Shown here: piece by piece, positions 1-5,942 of the stretch
How positions within the stretch are numbered: position 1 is the stretch's first letter
How the letters are laid out: the number at the start of each line of letters is the position of its first letter
NCBI GenBank assembly: GCA_003219345.1
Contig: QHOP01000309.1
Coordinates: forward strand, 1 to 8,398
Reading direction: 5' to 3'
DNA: 8,398 nt
Origin: Verrucomicrobiota bacterium
Lineage (GTDB): Bacteria > Verrucomicrobiota > Verrucomicrobiia > Limisphaerales > AV2
Notes under the pieces: model-generated
Seen by the model: only the letters and a program-made list of their open reading frames with translations
The model's database searches: none
Told to the model about the DNA's origin: nothing
Position numbers and translations under genes: made by a program

Positions 1-3000
1 CCCCTTTGAAGTTGAGCAACGCGCGCCAGAGTTCCAGCGCGTCGTTTTCATTTGGCGTCGCGACGAGAACGGCGACCGCGAGCGGCGCGGCTTTGTTCAA
101 ATCGAGAGCGGCCAGCGCCAGCGCGGCTTTTTGGCGCATCTCCAGCGGCTTGTCCGCGCTGCACAGCAGCAGCAAAGCATTGATGGCGTCTGGCCCGCCG
201 ATTTCGCGTAATGTTTCAAACACGACCTGCATCGTTCCTGACGGTGTTGCTTGCGCCTCGGCGATGGAAACCAACTCCGGCATCCGCGCCCCTGCGGACT
301 TCCAGGCCCCGGCAAGCCGGATCGCTTCTTTGCGAAGCGGGTCAGGGGCCTGGAATATCATGCCGATGTTTTCGAGACCGGACAGCGGTCTGACGCTGCG
401 CAGACGGGCCGCTTCGTTCAGGGCGGCCAGCGCGCGAGTGGCGGTCGGTTTGTTGAACCCGCGTCGCAGCACCTGGTCAAACAGGCGCTGCAATTCCCTC
501 GGCGAGCCCGCGCGGCCGATGAGTTCGATCCACGGCCCTCGGCCGTCCGACGGGAGCGGTTTGTCGCCCAGCAACACGCCGAGCACCTGGCTGGCCTTTT
601 CCGGCTCGATCGCTTTCAGGCCGAACTCCAATTGTTTCTCGCGGCCCTCGACTTTCCACTTGCCGGACTTGATGGCGGCGATCCACGGGTCGGCGAGGTC
701 GTTGAGGGTGAGCCACAGGGCGTACTCGAGGAACGGGTCCATCGGTTTGTCGAGGACGCTCAGGGCGAGTTCGGCAGATTTCGCTGAAGGAATCTTCGCG
801 AGCGCGCGCAACGCTTCGAGGCGGACGCGGGGGTGATCATCGTTAATCATTGGCTGCAGGAGTTCCAGCGTATTGTCCGATTCAGATCCCCAATTTGACA
901 AGACGCGAACAGCAGCGGTCCGATACTCAGGCCGGGAAGAGCTGAGCAGGATTCGAAGTAATGTCGTGGCTTCGTTTCCAGATCGCGTTGCTTCGGCGAG
1001 CCAGAGTACCTCGAGTTTGGCCTGCTGATCCGCATGCGCAGTGGACCACCGCTTGGATGCGGCTTGGACCGATTTAAGGTCTTTCGGCGATGTGGCCGCC
1101 CTTCGAGCTAACACATTTCGCGCGTGTTCCCGCTCCCAAGCATTCTTCGACAGTGTTCGGTCAAGCAGTTCTTTGGTGCTAAGCTTCGTGAGGTCTTGTT
1201 TCTTCGCGAGTTCAGATTTCGGATGTCGGTTTTCGGATTTGGCGACCACGCGCCAGATGCGGCCATGTTCCTTGTCGCGGCGCGGGTCGCGAAAATCCAC
1301 CTCGCCGTGCTGAATAATCGGATTCGACCAGTCGGCGATGTAAAGCGCGCCGTCCGGTCCGAACTTCACGTCGATGGGTCGGAAGGTGACGTTGGTGGAG
1401 CGCAGCAGGTCGGGCATTTCCTTCGTTTGAAAGCCGGCGCCGGCCTCGCTGTATTTGAAATGCACGACGCGATGCGCGCGGAAATCGCACGTGATGAAGT
1501 CGCCCTGCCAATCGTCGGGGAACTGCGGCGAGCGGACGACTTCGAGGCTGGCGAACTTGGGATAGTTGCCGGGGCTGATGCTCTGCAACTCGCGGCGCGC
1601 GCCGGCGTAGGTGAAATACATCGCGCCCGGCACGCAGTAGGAGACCCCTTGAAAGCCCGCGCCGTCGGTGAAGAACGAGTTGCCGTAATAGTCCGAGGCG
1701 TGGCCCCAGGGATTGCAGCCGCCGCGCGTGAACACTTCGAGCTGATCCGTGTACGGATCGAAGCGCCAGATGCCGCCGCTGTTCAACCGCACAATGCCGT
1801 GCGGCGTCTCGATGTGCGTGTGGGTGTAGATGGACTGGTTCATGTAAATGTGCCCGTCGTAACCCCAGCGCAACGTGTGCAGATTGTGGTGGGTGTCCTC
1901 GGTGCCGAAACTGGACAGCACAATGCGCTTCTCGTCCGCCTTGCCGTCGCCGTTCGTGTCCTTGAAATGAAGCAACTGATGGCTGGCAGCAACGTAACAT
2001 CCGCCGTTGCTGTCCGGCAAAACACCGGTGGGAATGAGCAAATCGCCGGCGAACACGGTGGATTTGTCCGCCTTGCCGTCGCCGTTGGTGTCTTCGAGCA
2101 CGATGATGGAATCGGTGGCGGGCTGGCCAGGTCTGATTTGCGGGTAGACTTCGGAGCTGGCGACCCAGAGTCGGCCCTGGGCGTCCCAGTTGATTTCAAT
2201 CGGTTTGTGCAACTGGGGGTCTTCGGCCCAGAGATTGACCTCGAAGCCATCGGCGATTTCGAAGGTGGGGATTGGCTGCGGGCGGACCGGAGAACGTTGA
2301 ACATTGAACGTTGAACGTTGAACGTTCAACGTTGTCAGTTCGGACACTTCCTTCACTGTGGCGGGGTCCTGGTGTTTCAGGTCACGCAGCCTGGCAATAC
2401 GGGCCTCCCATTCCGCGATGAGCGGGTCGAACTTCGGAATCTCGACGGCGTTCTGGCCTTGTTCCTGTTTGCGAAACCCGAAGAGATAAGTCCAGTTCTC
2501 CGGACGCCAACGATGGAAGAAGAGCTCGTTCTTTTTACGAATGGCGTAGCGCAGCGTCTCATAGGCATTCTTCTCGGACTTGCTCCTCGGGAAATCGGCA
2601 TCCGGTCGCCTCGTTTTGACGATCTTTCCAGCGAGCGTCTTTACTATCACATCGGCCGCAGCGCGGTAACCTTGATTATTCAAATGGATCGAGTCGTCCG
2701 TCCAATCATTGCCCCTCGATGAGGTAGCGTTCACGACAGATACGAACGAGATGCCTTTTTCTCCTGCTAACTGCAGCAGCACCCGCTCGTAATCGGACGC
2801 ATTCTTCACGATTTGCTGGACCTCTGGCGTGCGAAGAGCGTGGGGAACAGGGTGGACAGGCCCCAGCAGTACAAACCGCACCTTTTTCGGCCCGTCCGGC
2901 GAGGACCCGCTGACTTCTTCGATGGCGTCCATGAGCTTGTTCATGTCCGCTTTGAACTTTTCCAGATCGGCTGTTTGCTGGGCAGGCGGCACGCCTGCGC

Positions 3001-3421
3001 TGCTTTGTTCGAGCGATGCCGTCATGCCATAGCTGAGGAACGCGACGGTCGGCTTCACTAGCGCGACCTGCTCTTTCACGCGCTTGAGCCATTCTTCTTC
3101 CGGCTTGTTCCAGTCAAAACTCGCGCGCGACCGGCCTATCGGCGTGTCAGCCGCCCAGGCAAGGTTGCGAAAAGTGATGTTGCGCTCGGAGAACGCCGCG
3201 GTTAGCCGCGTCTCGATGTGACCGTAATCCACTTCCCGCTCGAAGAACGTGTCACCGATGAACAGCACGCGGTCGGCGTCGTGCAATTCAAACGGTTCTG
3301 GCGCGGCGGCGTGCGCGGGCAGCCAGAGGGCAGCGAACAATGCGAAGCCGGTGAGCAGGCGAGCCGGTGAGCCGGTGAGGCGGAAGGAAGGTTTCATACA
3401 GAGTTTAAGGGCCAGCTTCAT
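1..3421 (-). CDS. Secreted SGNH-like / PVC-type dehydrogenase beta-propeller / HEAT fusion protein (partial, 3' end beyond left edge)
   Basis: The frame is open without a stop from an ATG at 3421 to the left edge (1140 codons visible). An ATG at 3421 overlaps the upstream stop as ATGA and has AAGGGA just before it; an in-frame ATG at 3397 is the alternative. Residues 1-40 form a signal peptide with a hydrophobic run ending in HAAA. Residues 45-260 are an SGNH-hydrolase-like domain with GDT (56-58) in place of GDS, GMTA (132-135) in place of GxND, but an intact D243-x-x-H246. After a charged helical stretch and a repeat-derived linker (366-377) comes a propeller of the PVC putative membrane-bound dehydrogenase type (about 385-725), with two Ca-binding-type loops DTNGDGKAD at 444-452 and 488-496. 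From about 740 on the protein is helical and HEAT-like (e.g. HPRVRLEALRAL near 860). Family members usually end in a haem-binding cytochrome c domain; no CxxCH is seen here, as expected if it lies outside. Likely exported; substrate unknown (sugar/polyol oxidation is family-level inference). Confidence 0.9.
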   Translation of the reverse strand, partial: MKLALKLCMKPSFRLTGSPARLLTGFALFAALWLPAHAAAPEPFELHDADRVLFIGDTFFEREVDYGHIETRLTAAFSERNITFRNLAWAADTPIGRSRASFDWNKPEEEWLKRVKEQVALVKPTVAFLSYGMTASLEQSSAGVPPAQQTADLEKFKADMNKLMDAIEEVSGSSPDGPKKVRFVLLGPVHPVPHALRTPEVQQIVKNASDYERVLLQLAGEKGISFVSVVNATSSRGNDWTDDSIHLNNQGYRAAADVIVKTLAGKIVKTRRPDADFPRSKSEKNAYETLRYAIRKKNELFFHRWRPENWTYLFGFRKQEQGQNAVEIPKFDPLIAEWEARIARLRDLKHQDPATVKEVSELTTLNVQRSTFNVQRSPVRPQPIPTFEIADGFEVNLWAEDPQLHKPIEINWDAQGRLWVASSEVYPQIRPGQPATDSIIVLEDTNGDGKADKSTVFAGDLLIPTGVLPDSNGGCYVAASHQLLHFKDTNGDGKADEKRIVLSSFGTEDTHHNLHTLRWGYDGHIYMNQSIYTHTHIETPHGIVRLNSGGIWRFDPYTDQLEVFTRGGCNPWGHASDYYGNSFFTDGAGFQGVSYCVPGAMYFTYAGARRELQSISPGNYPKFASLEVVRSPQFPDDWQGDFITCDFRAHRVVHFKYSEAGAGFQTKEMPDLLRSTNVTFRPIDVKFGPDGALYIADWSNPIIQHGEVDFRDPRRDKEHGRIWRVVAKSENRHPKSELAKKQDLTKLSTKELLDRTLSKNAWEREHARNVLARRAATSPKDLKSVQAASKRWSTAHADQQAKLEVLWLAEATRSGNEATTLLRILLSSSRPEYRTAAVRVLSNWGSESDNTLELLQPMINDDHPRVRLEALRALAKIPSAKSAELALSVLDKPMDPFLEYALWLTLNDLADPWIAAIKSGKWKVEGREKQLEFGLKAIEPEKASQVLGVLLGDKPLPSDGRGPWIELIGRAGSPRELQRLFDQVLRRGFNKPTATRALAALNEAARLRSVRPLSGLENIGMIFQAPDPLRKEAIRLAGAWKSAGARMPELVSIAEAQATPSGTMQVVFETLREIGGPDAINALLLLCSADKPLEMRQKAALALAALDLNKAAPLAVAVLVATPNENDALELWRALLNFKG
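1211..1240 (-). repeat. Short imperfect repeat (AAATCCGAAA type) within coding DNA
   Basis: Read on the minus strand the segment has the imperfect units AAATCCGAA, ACCGACAT and CCGAAATCTGAA, encoding KSENRHPKSE (residues 728-737). It is in frame, sits at the border between the propeller and the HEAT-like region, and is much more A-rich than the GC-rich surroundings. It looks like a degenerate copy of a dispersed ATCCGAAA-type repeat; only one array is visible here, so dispersal is inferred. Confidence 0.55.
2292..2334. repeat. Tandem 7-bp repeat (GAACGTT) within coding DNA
   Basis: Five head-to-tail copies of GAACGTT occupy 2292-2326, the second reading GAACATT, followed by the palindrome CAACGTTG (2327-2334). 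GAACGTTC itself is also a palindrome at the junction. The array lies inside the large minus-strand ORF without breaking it. Because seven is not a multiple of three, the peptide repeats every seven residues: NVQRSTF then NVQRS (residues 366-377). It falls exactly in the linker between the SGNH-like and propeller domains. From memory, similar NVQRSTFNVQRS peptides occur in Verrucomicrobia proteins; that is recollection, not a search. Confidence 0.9.
3347..3379. repeat. GCCGGTGAG repeat cluster in the signal-peptide region
   Basis: GCCGGTGAG occurs at 3347-3355, 3363-3371 and 3371-3379 (the last two share one base). It is inside the coding region for the signal peptide and gives a repeated LTGSPARLLTG-like peptide (residues 15-25). 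A matching 10-mer GAGCCGGTGA is also present in the divergent intergenic region at 4186-4195, outside any gene. Confidence 0.6.
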
Positions 3422-4101
3422 CGTCCCTTCAAAGCCGTGAACACGGTCATCGCCATCATGCCGGCGCCGGCGGCGTTGGGATGGATTTGATCGGGAAAGT
3501 ATTGGGGCCGGTCGCCCAGCGCCTGGTGGAGGTCTATCGTCGGCACTTTCTTTACCCGAGCGACCTGTTTCAGGAGGGGAATGATTTGACCGCTCACAGT
3601 CGCTTCGTTGATGCCCCATTTGGTTTGGTAAACTGGCGGCGGGAGGCAGACCCAAATCTTCGGATGTGAGGGCAGCGCGGCGAAATGGTCCAGCATCGCG
3701 CCCAAGTCGCCGGCGAATTCATCGCCATATTTCCAGTTCTGCGGTTTGGAGTCGTTCGTGCCGAGCGCGAGGACAATGGCGTGCGGCGCAAATTCGTTCA
3801 CTTCAAAGAAAGCGCCTTCGTTCCAGTACGGTTTGTCCCCCTGTTTGAGCAACGTCGCTCCGCTCACGCCGAAGTTTCTGACCTCGAAGCGGGAACCGAG
3901 CAGTTTGCCCAGCACGACGGGATAACAATTGCTTTGGCGGTTCTCGACGCCCACGCCGTAAGTGATGCTGTCGCCGACGCAGGCGAGGCGGATAGTGCCC
4001 CGGTAATCGGAGGCGCGCAGCGCGGGCTTCCGCGGTGTGTCACAGCCAGCCAACAGGACCACTAACGATGCGCCCAAGGCGAAAAAAGACTTTCGTTCCA
4101 T
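3418..4101 (-). CDS. SGNH/GDSL-family esterase, lipoprotein
   Basis: A 227-residue hydrolase with all SGNH blocks: GDSITYG with nucleophile S45, NFGVSG with the oxyanion glycine G78, GTND with N116, and DQIH with D204 and H207. The ATG at 4101 is chosen because the protein then begins MERKSFF, followed by a hydrophobic run and a lipobox LAGC with C20, a typical lipoprotein signal; an in-frame ATG 36 codons upstream (4209) would bury this signal. Family members are esterases acting on acyl or acetyl groups of carbohydrates or lipids; the substrate cannot be read from the sequence. It should be anchored to a membrane facing the periplasm or outside. Its TGA overlaps the ATG of the downstream fusion protein by ATGA, which argues for one transcript and coupled translation. 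The downstream partner carries a degenerate version of the same fold. Confidence 0.93.
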   Translation of the reverse strand: MERKSFFALGASLVVLLAGCDTPRKPALRASDYRGTIRLACVGDSITYGVGVENRQSNCYPVVLGKLLGSRFEVRNFGVSGATLLKQGDKPYWNEGAFFEVNEFAPHAIVLALGTNDSKPQNWKYGDEFAGDLGAMLDHFAALPSHPKIWVCLPPPVYQTKWGINEATVSGQIIPLLKQVARVKKVPTIDLHQALGDRPQYFPDQIHPNAAGAGMMAMTVFTALKGR

Positions 4102-4121
4102 CGCGTTCCAATGAGTTGTTG

Positions 4122-4155
4122 GGAGAATAAAACGTTCTCCGCCGCTCGCAAGCAA
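4122..4155 (-). promoter_or_regulatory. Candidate promoter with inverted repeat upstream of the SGNH lipoprotein
   Basis: On the minus strand TTGCTT (4155-4150), a 17-bp spacer and TTTTAT (4132-4127) form a weak sigma70-like pair that would start transcription about 20 bases before the ATG at 4101. A perfect 6-bp inverted repeat GGAGAA/TTCTCC with a 7-base centre (4122-4140) overlaps the -10-like box and could be an operator or a 5' leader hairpin. Both boxes match consensus only partly. Confidence 0.25.
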
Positions 4156-4293
4156 GCCCGTAAAATCCTCCTGGCCTCGAAAAGGGAGCCGGTGAACCCC
4201 GGAGCGCATTCCGTTGATTGACGCCGTTTACATCCGCTGCGTCCGCGTCGAAGCTACTAACGACATTTTTTGCGCGCGCAGCAGAATTTTGCA

Positions 4294-4321
4294 TTGAAGA
4301 TACAGTTCAGAAGTGTAAATT
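4294..4321 (+). promoter_or_regulatory. Weak candidate promoter for the plus-strand genes
   Basis: TTGAAG (4294-4299), a 16-bp spacer and TAAATT (4316-4321) resemble -35 and -10 boxes. Transcription would start almost at the ATG at 4331, giving a nearly leaderless message, which would fit the missing Shine-Dalgarno sequence there. An AT-rich patch in a GC-rich intergenic region can give this by chance. Confidence 0.2.
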
Positions 4322-4330
4322 GTCGTCAGC

Positions 4331-5164
4331 ATGAACGTTTCGAAGTTCACGGCAATTTTCGCCATGGACGGCCGCGGCGCGTCGGCTGCGTCTCAGGACC
4401 ATGCGACGATCATATTGCCATTGTTGCTGCTTCTGGGAACGGTGCTAATGATCGGAGCGTTGCTGATCATGGTTATCCGGCGGTATCTCAGGACGCGCGG
4501 AGGAAAGTTGTTCACGAGCGCAGGCCAGCAAACGCAGGCAGAGTTTCACAGCGAGCGTTTTTTTCAGTCCTCGATTTTTCAGTGTCCCAACCGCTGGGTG
4601 GCCATCAAGAGCGCCAACCCGCAGGCGGTGCAGACCGCGCTTGGGTTGCACAATCCCACTCCCTGCTCGTGGACCGAAGGGATGGCGCAGGGCAGCGGGC
4701 AGAAACTGTTCATTTCCCCGCCGGTCCGTGGCTGGATCCTGGTGGTCGGCTCTCTTTTGCCTGAGCCAGGCGAGGACGTAGACGCCTGTTTCCGATTCTT
4801 GCAGCGGCTGAGTCGGGAGCTGGGTGAAGTGCAGTTTTTCAGTGTGAATCGAGCGGTTGGGCACCATGCCTGGGCGCGGTTCGAGTGCGGCCGCGCCATC
4901 CGCGGCTACGCGTGGGCGGGTGAAACGTTGTGGAACCAGGGCCGCAAGACCTGGGCAGAACGAAAACTCAGCCTCAGATGCTACGATTACTATGAAGGCG
5001 ACACGCGGAATCACTTCGCCCAAATCGAGCGGAGCCGCGCCAATACGGAAAAAATCCTGCTGCTGGCCTCCATTTGGAGCCTGGATCCATCGTCGGTTGA
5101 CGACAGCGCACTGACAGACGCCTTGGGCATTGCCGGCGACCTGTCTCAGGCCAAGCCGCGTTGA
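4331..5164 (+). CDS. Single-pass membrane protein of unknown function
   Basis: A 277-residue protein I do not recognise as a named family. Residues about 27-49 are a strong transmembrane helix (leucine/isoleucine-rich) followed at once by RRYLRTR, so by the positive-inside rule the large C-terminal part (about 60-277) is cytoplasmic. That part looks like a compact globular domain: a WV-AIKSANP segment near 89-97, GWILVVGSLLP at 134-144, and an aromatic/His-rich stretch at 168-202 (VGHHAWARF, GYAWAGETLW). The region 230-270 is probably helical, with ASIWSLDPS at 246-254. The ATG at 4331 has no clear Shine-Dalgarno sequence; the in-frame ATG at 4364 is an alternative that keeps the membrane helix. 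It leads the plus-strand run, 62 bp before the acetyltransferase. The composition is protein-like throughout, and the dense Trp/His/Tyr content suggests a real conserved fold rather than a spurious frame. Confidence 0.82.
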   Translation: MNVSKFTAIFAMDGRGASAASQDHATIILPLLLLLGTVLMIGALLIMVIRRYLRTRGGKLFTSAGQQTQAEFHSERFFQSSIFQCPNRWVAIKSANPQAVQTALGLHNPTPCSWTEGMAQGSGQKLFISPPVRGWILVVGSLLPEPGEDVDACFRFLQRLSRELGEVQFFSVNRAVGHHAWARFECGRAIRGYAWAGETLWNQGRKTWAERKLSLRCYDYYEGDTRNHFAQIERSRANTEKILLLASIWSLDPSSVDDSALTDALGIAGDLSQAKPR

Positions 5165-5217
5165 GCCTGGTGGCGCGTCGCCGGATATAGGCGCAAAGTC
5201 CCGGCAGCCCTGAACCC

Positions 5218-5221
5218 GGAG
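5218..5221 (+). promoter_or_regulatory. Ribosome binding site of the GNAT gene
   Basis: GGAG is placed five bases before the ATG at 5227. It is the clearest Shine-Dalgarno sequence on the plus strand of the window and fixes the start of the acetyltransferase. Confidence 0.65.
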
Positions 5222-5226
5222 CAACT

Positions 5227-5805
5227 ATGCTGGATTCGATTCTCGAGGAATATCCGAAGGAAATCTCATTGAAGGATGCTTTCGAATCCGTGCTGCGCCC
5301 GCTCAAACCGTCCGATGAGAAGGCCTTTCATGACTTTTTTCTAGCCGTGCCGGAACAGGAGCGAATGTTTATCAAGCATCGCGTCACAGAACCGGAAGTC
5401 ATTCGGGACTGGTGCCAGAATATTGACCTGGGCCGCAACCTTCCGCTGCTGGCGCTCGCAGGGAACAAGATCATCGGCGACGCCACGCTGCACCAGCAAT
5501 TGGGCGGCTGGAAGCGACACATCGGACGGGTCAGCGTGCTGGTGCATCCGCAATACCGCGGTCGCGGATTGGCCAAAGCGCTGGTGGCGGAGATCATCGA
5601 TCTCGCCCGCAACATCGGCCTGGAAAAGCTTGAAGCCGAGTTCATTGGCGGACAGGAAACGGCGATGAAGATGTTTGGCTTGCTCGGATTCGCGCCGCTG
5701 GTCCGGCTGCCGGACTATGTCAGAGACATGAAGGCCATCTCGCACGATTACGTACTGATGGGCCTCGGCCTCGAAACGGACGAGGAATACGCGGGGATGG
5801 AGTAA
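5227..5805 (+). CDS. GNAT-family N-acetyltransferase
   Basis: A 192-residue cytoplasmic protein with the GNAT acetyl-CoA-binding signature: beta strand RVSVLVHP (101-108) followed by the pyrophosphate loop Q109-YRGRG-114 and the helix LAKALVAEIIDLA, i.e. the Q/RxxGxG/A motif A. The N-terminal strand VLRPLKPSD (22-30) and the later segment AMKMFGLLGFAPL (146-158) also match the usual fold. The C-terminus contains PDYVRDMKAISHDYVLM (162-178), typical of a subgroup with a conserved HD near the end. The family transfers acetyl groups from acetyl-CoA to an amine, on a small molecule, a protein N-terminus or a lysine; the acceptor cannot be predicted. The start is supported by GGAG five bases before ATG. 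It sits between a membrane protein and a sensor kinase and may share their transcript. Confidence 0.93.
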   Translation: MLDSILEEYPKEISLKDAFESVLRPLKPSDEKAFHDFFLAVPEQERMFIKHRVTEPEVIRDWCQNIDLGRNLPLLALAGNKIIGDATLHQQLGGWKRHIGRVSVLVHPQYRGRGLAKALVAEIIDLARNIGLEKLEAEFIGGQETAMKMFGLLGFAPLVRLPDYVRDMKAISHDYVLMGLGLETDEEYAGME

Positions 5806-5831
5806 TCTGCTGGAAATTCCGCATGTTTTCG

Positions 5832-5857
5832 CCGGAGAGCGGCGACCGTCCGCTCGG
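5832..5857 (+). other. Hairpin between GNAT and kinase genes
   Basis: GAGCGG (5837-5842) and CCGCTC (5850-5855) form a 6-bp GC-rich stem with a 7-base loop; outer CC/GG (5832-5833, 5856-5857) can extend it across a bulge. It begins about 27 bases after the GNAT stop. Only three T residues follow, so it is a poor intrinsic terminator; it may be an attenuating or processing hairpin, or nothing. If the kinase starts at 5823 it would be inside coding sequence. Confidence 0.3.
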
Positions 5858-5858
5858 T

Positions 5859-5920
5859 TTCGCGAATCACAGTCCGGGAAGAAATTTGAGTCACCTCTGG
5901 CCAAAGTCGTTTTTCGCGAA
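5859..5920. promoter_or_regulatory. Two identical TTCGCGAA palindromes upstream of the kinase
   Basis: The perfect 8-bp palindrome TTCGCGAA occurs at 5859-5866 and again at 5913-5920, centres 54 bp apart, both in the 137-bp gap before the kinase GTG at 5943. A repeated palindrome in front of a regulatory gene suggests a dimeric-regulator binding site, but the alternative upstream kinase start would place both in coding DNA. Confidence 0.3.
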
Positions 5921-5942
5921 GCGACCCTTCGTCAGAAACGTC

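Noticed and set aside
1212..2304. Minus-strand open frames of 262 and 154 codons
   Set aside because: They are out-of-frame shadows of the fusion gene, Arg/Ser/Pro-rich with no recognisable motif.
1124..2314. A 396-codon plus-strand open frame, and similar ones at 6-836 and 251-787
   Set aside because: They lie antisense to the large minus-strand fusion gene. The 396- and 178-codon frames are its exact codon-mirror frame, and their translations show no domain logic while the minus strand gives a coherent signal peptide, SGNH and propeller.
2292..2334. CRISPR-like array
   Set aside because: The units are 7 bp, directly adjacent, without spacers, and inside an open reading frame.
1..3421. A cytochrome c haem site (CxxCH) in the fusion protein
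   Set aside because: Cysteines are present (e.g. GGCYVAASH, GGCNPWGH) but none fits CxxCH; the haem domain, if any, lies past the left edge.
4102..4209. A 36-residue N-terminal extension of the SGNH lipoprotein (start at 4209)
   Set aside because: It would put the lipobox at residue 56 and lacks protein-like character; the ATG at 4101 gives a standard lipoprotein signal.
4445..5224. A 259-codon minus-strand open frame
   Set aside because: It is antisense to the membrane-protein gene, which has a clear transmembrane helix; the antisense product has low-information composition.
5830..5860. Intrinsic terminator after the GNAT gene
   Set aside because: The stem is only 6 bp and is not followed by a real T-run, so it is listed only as a hairpin.
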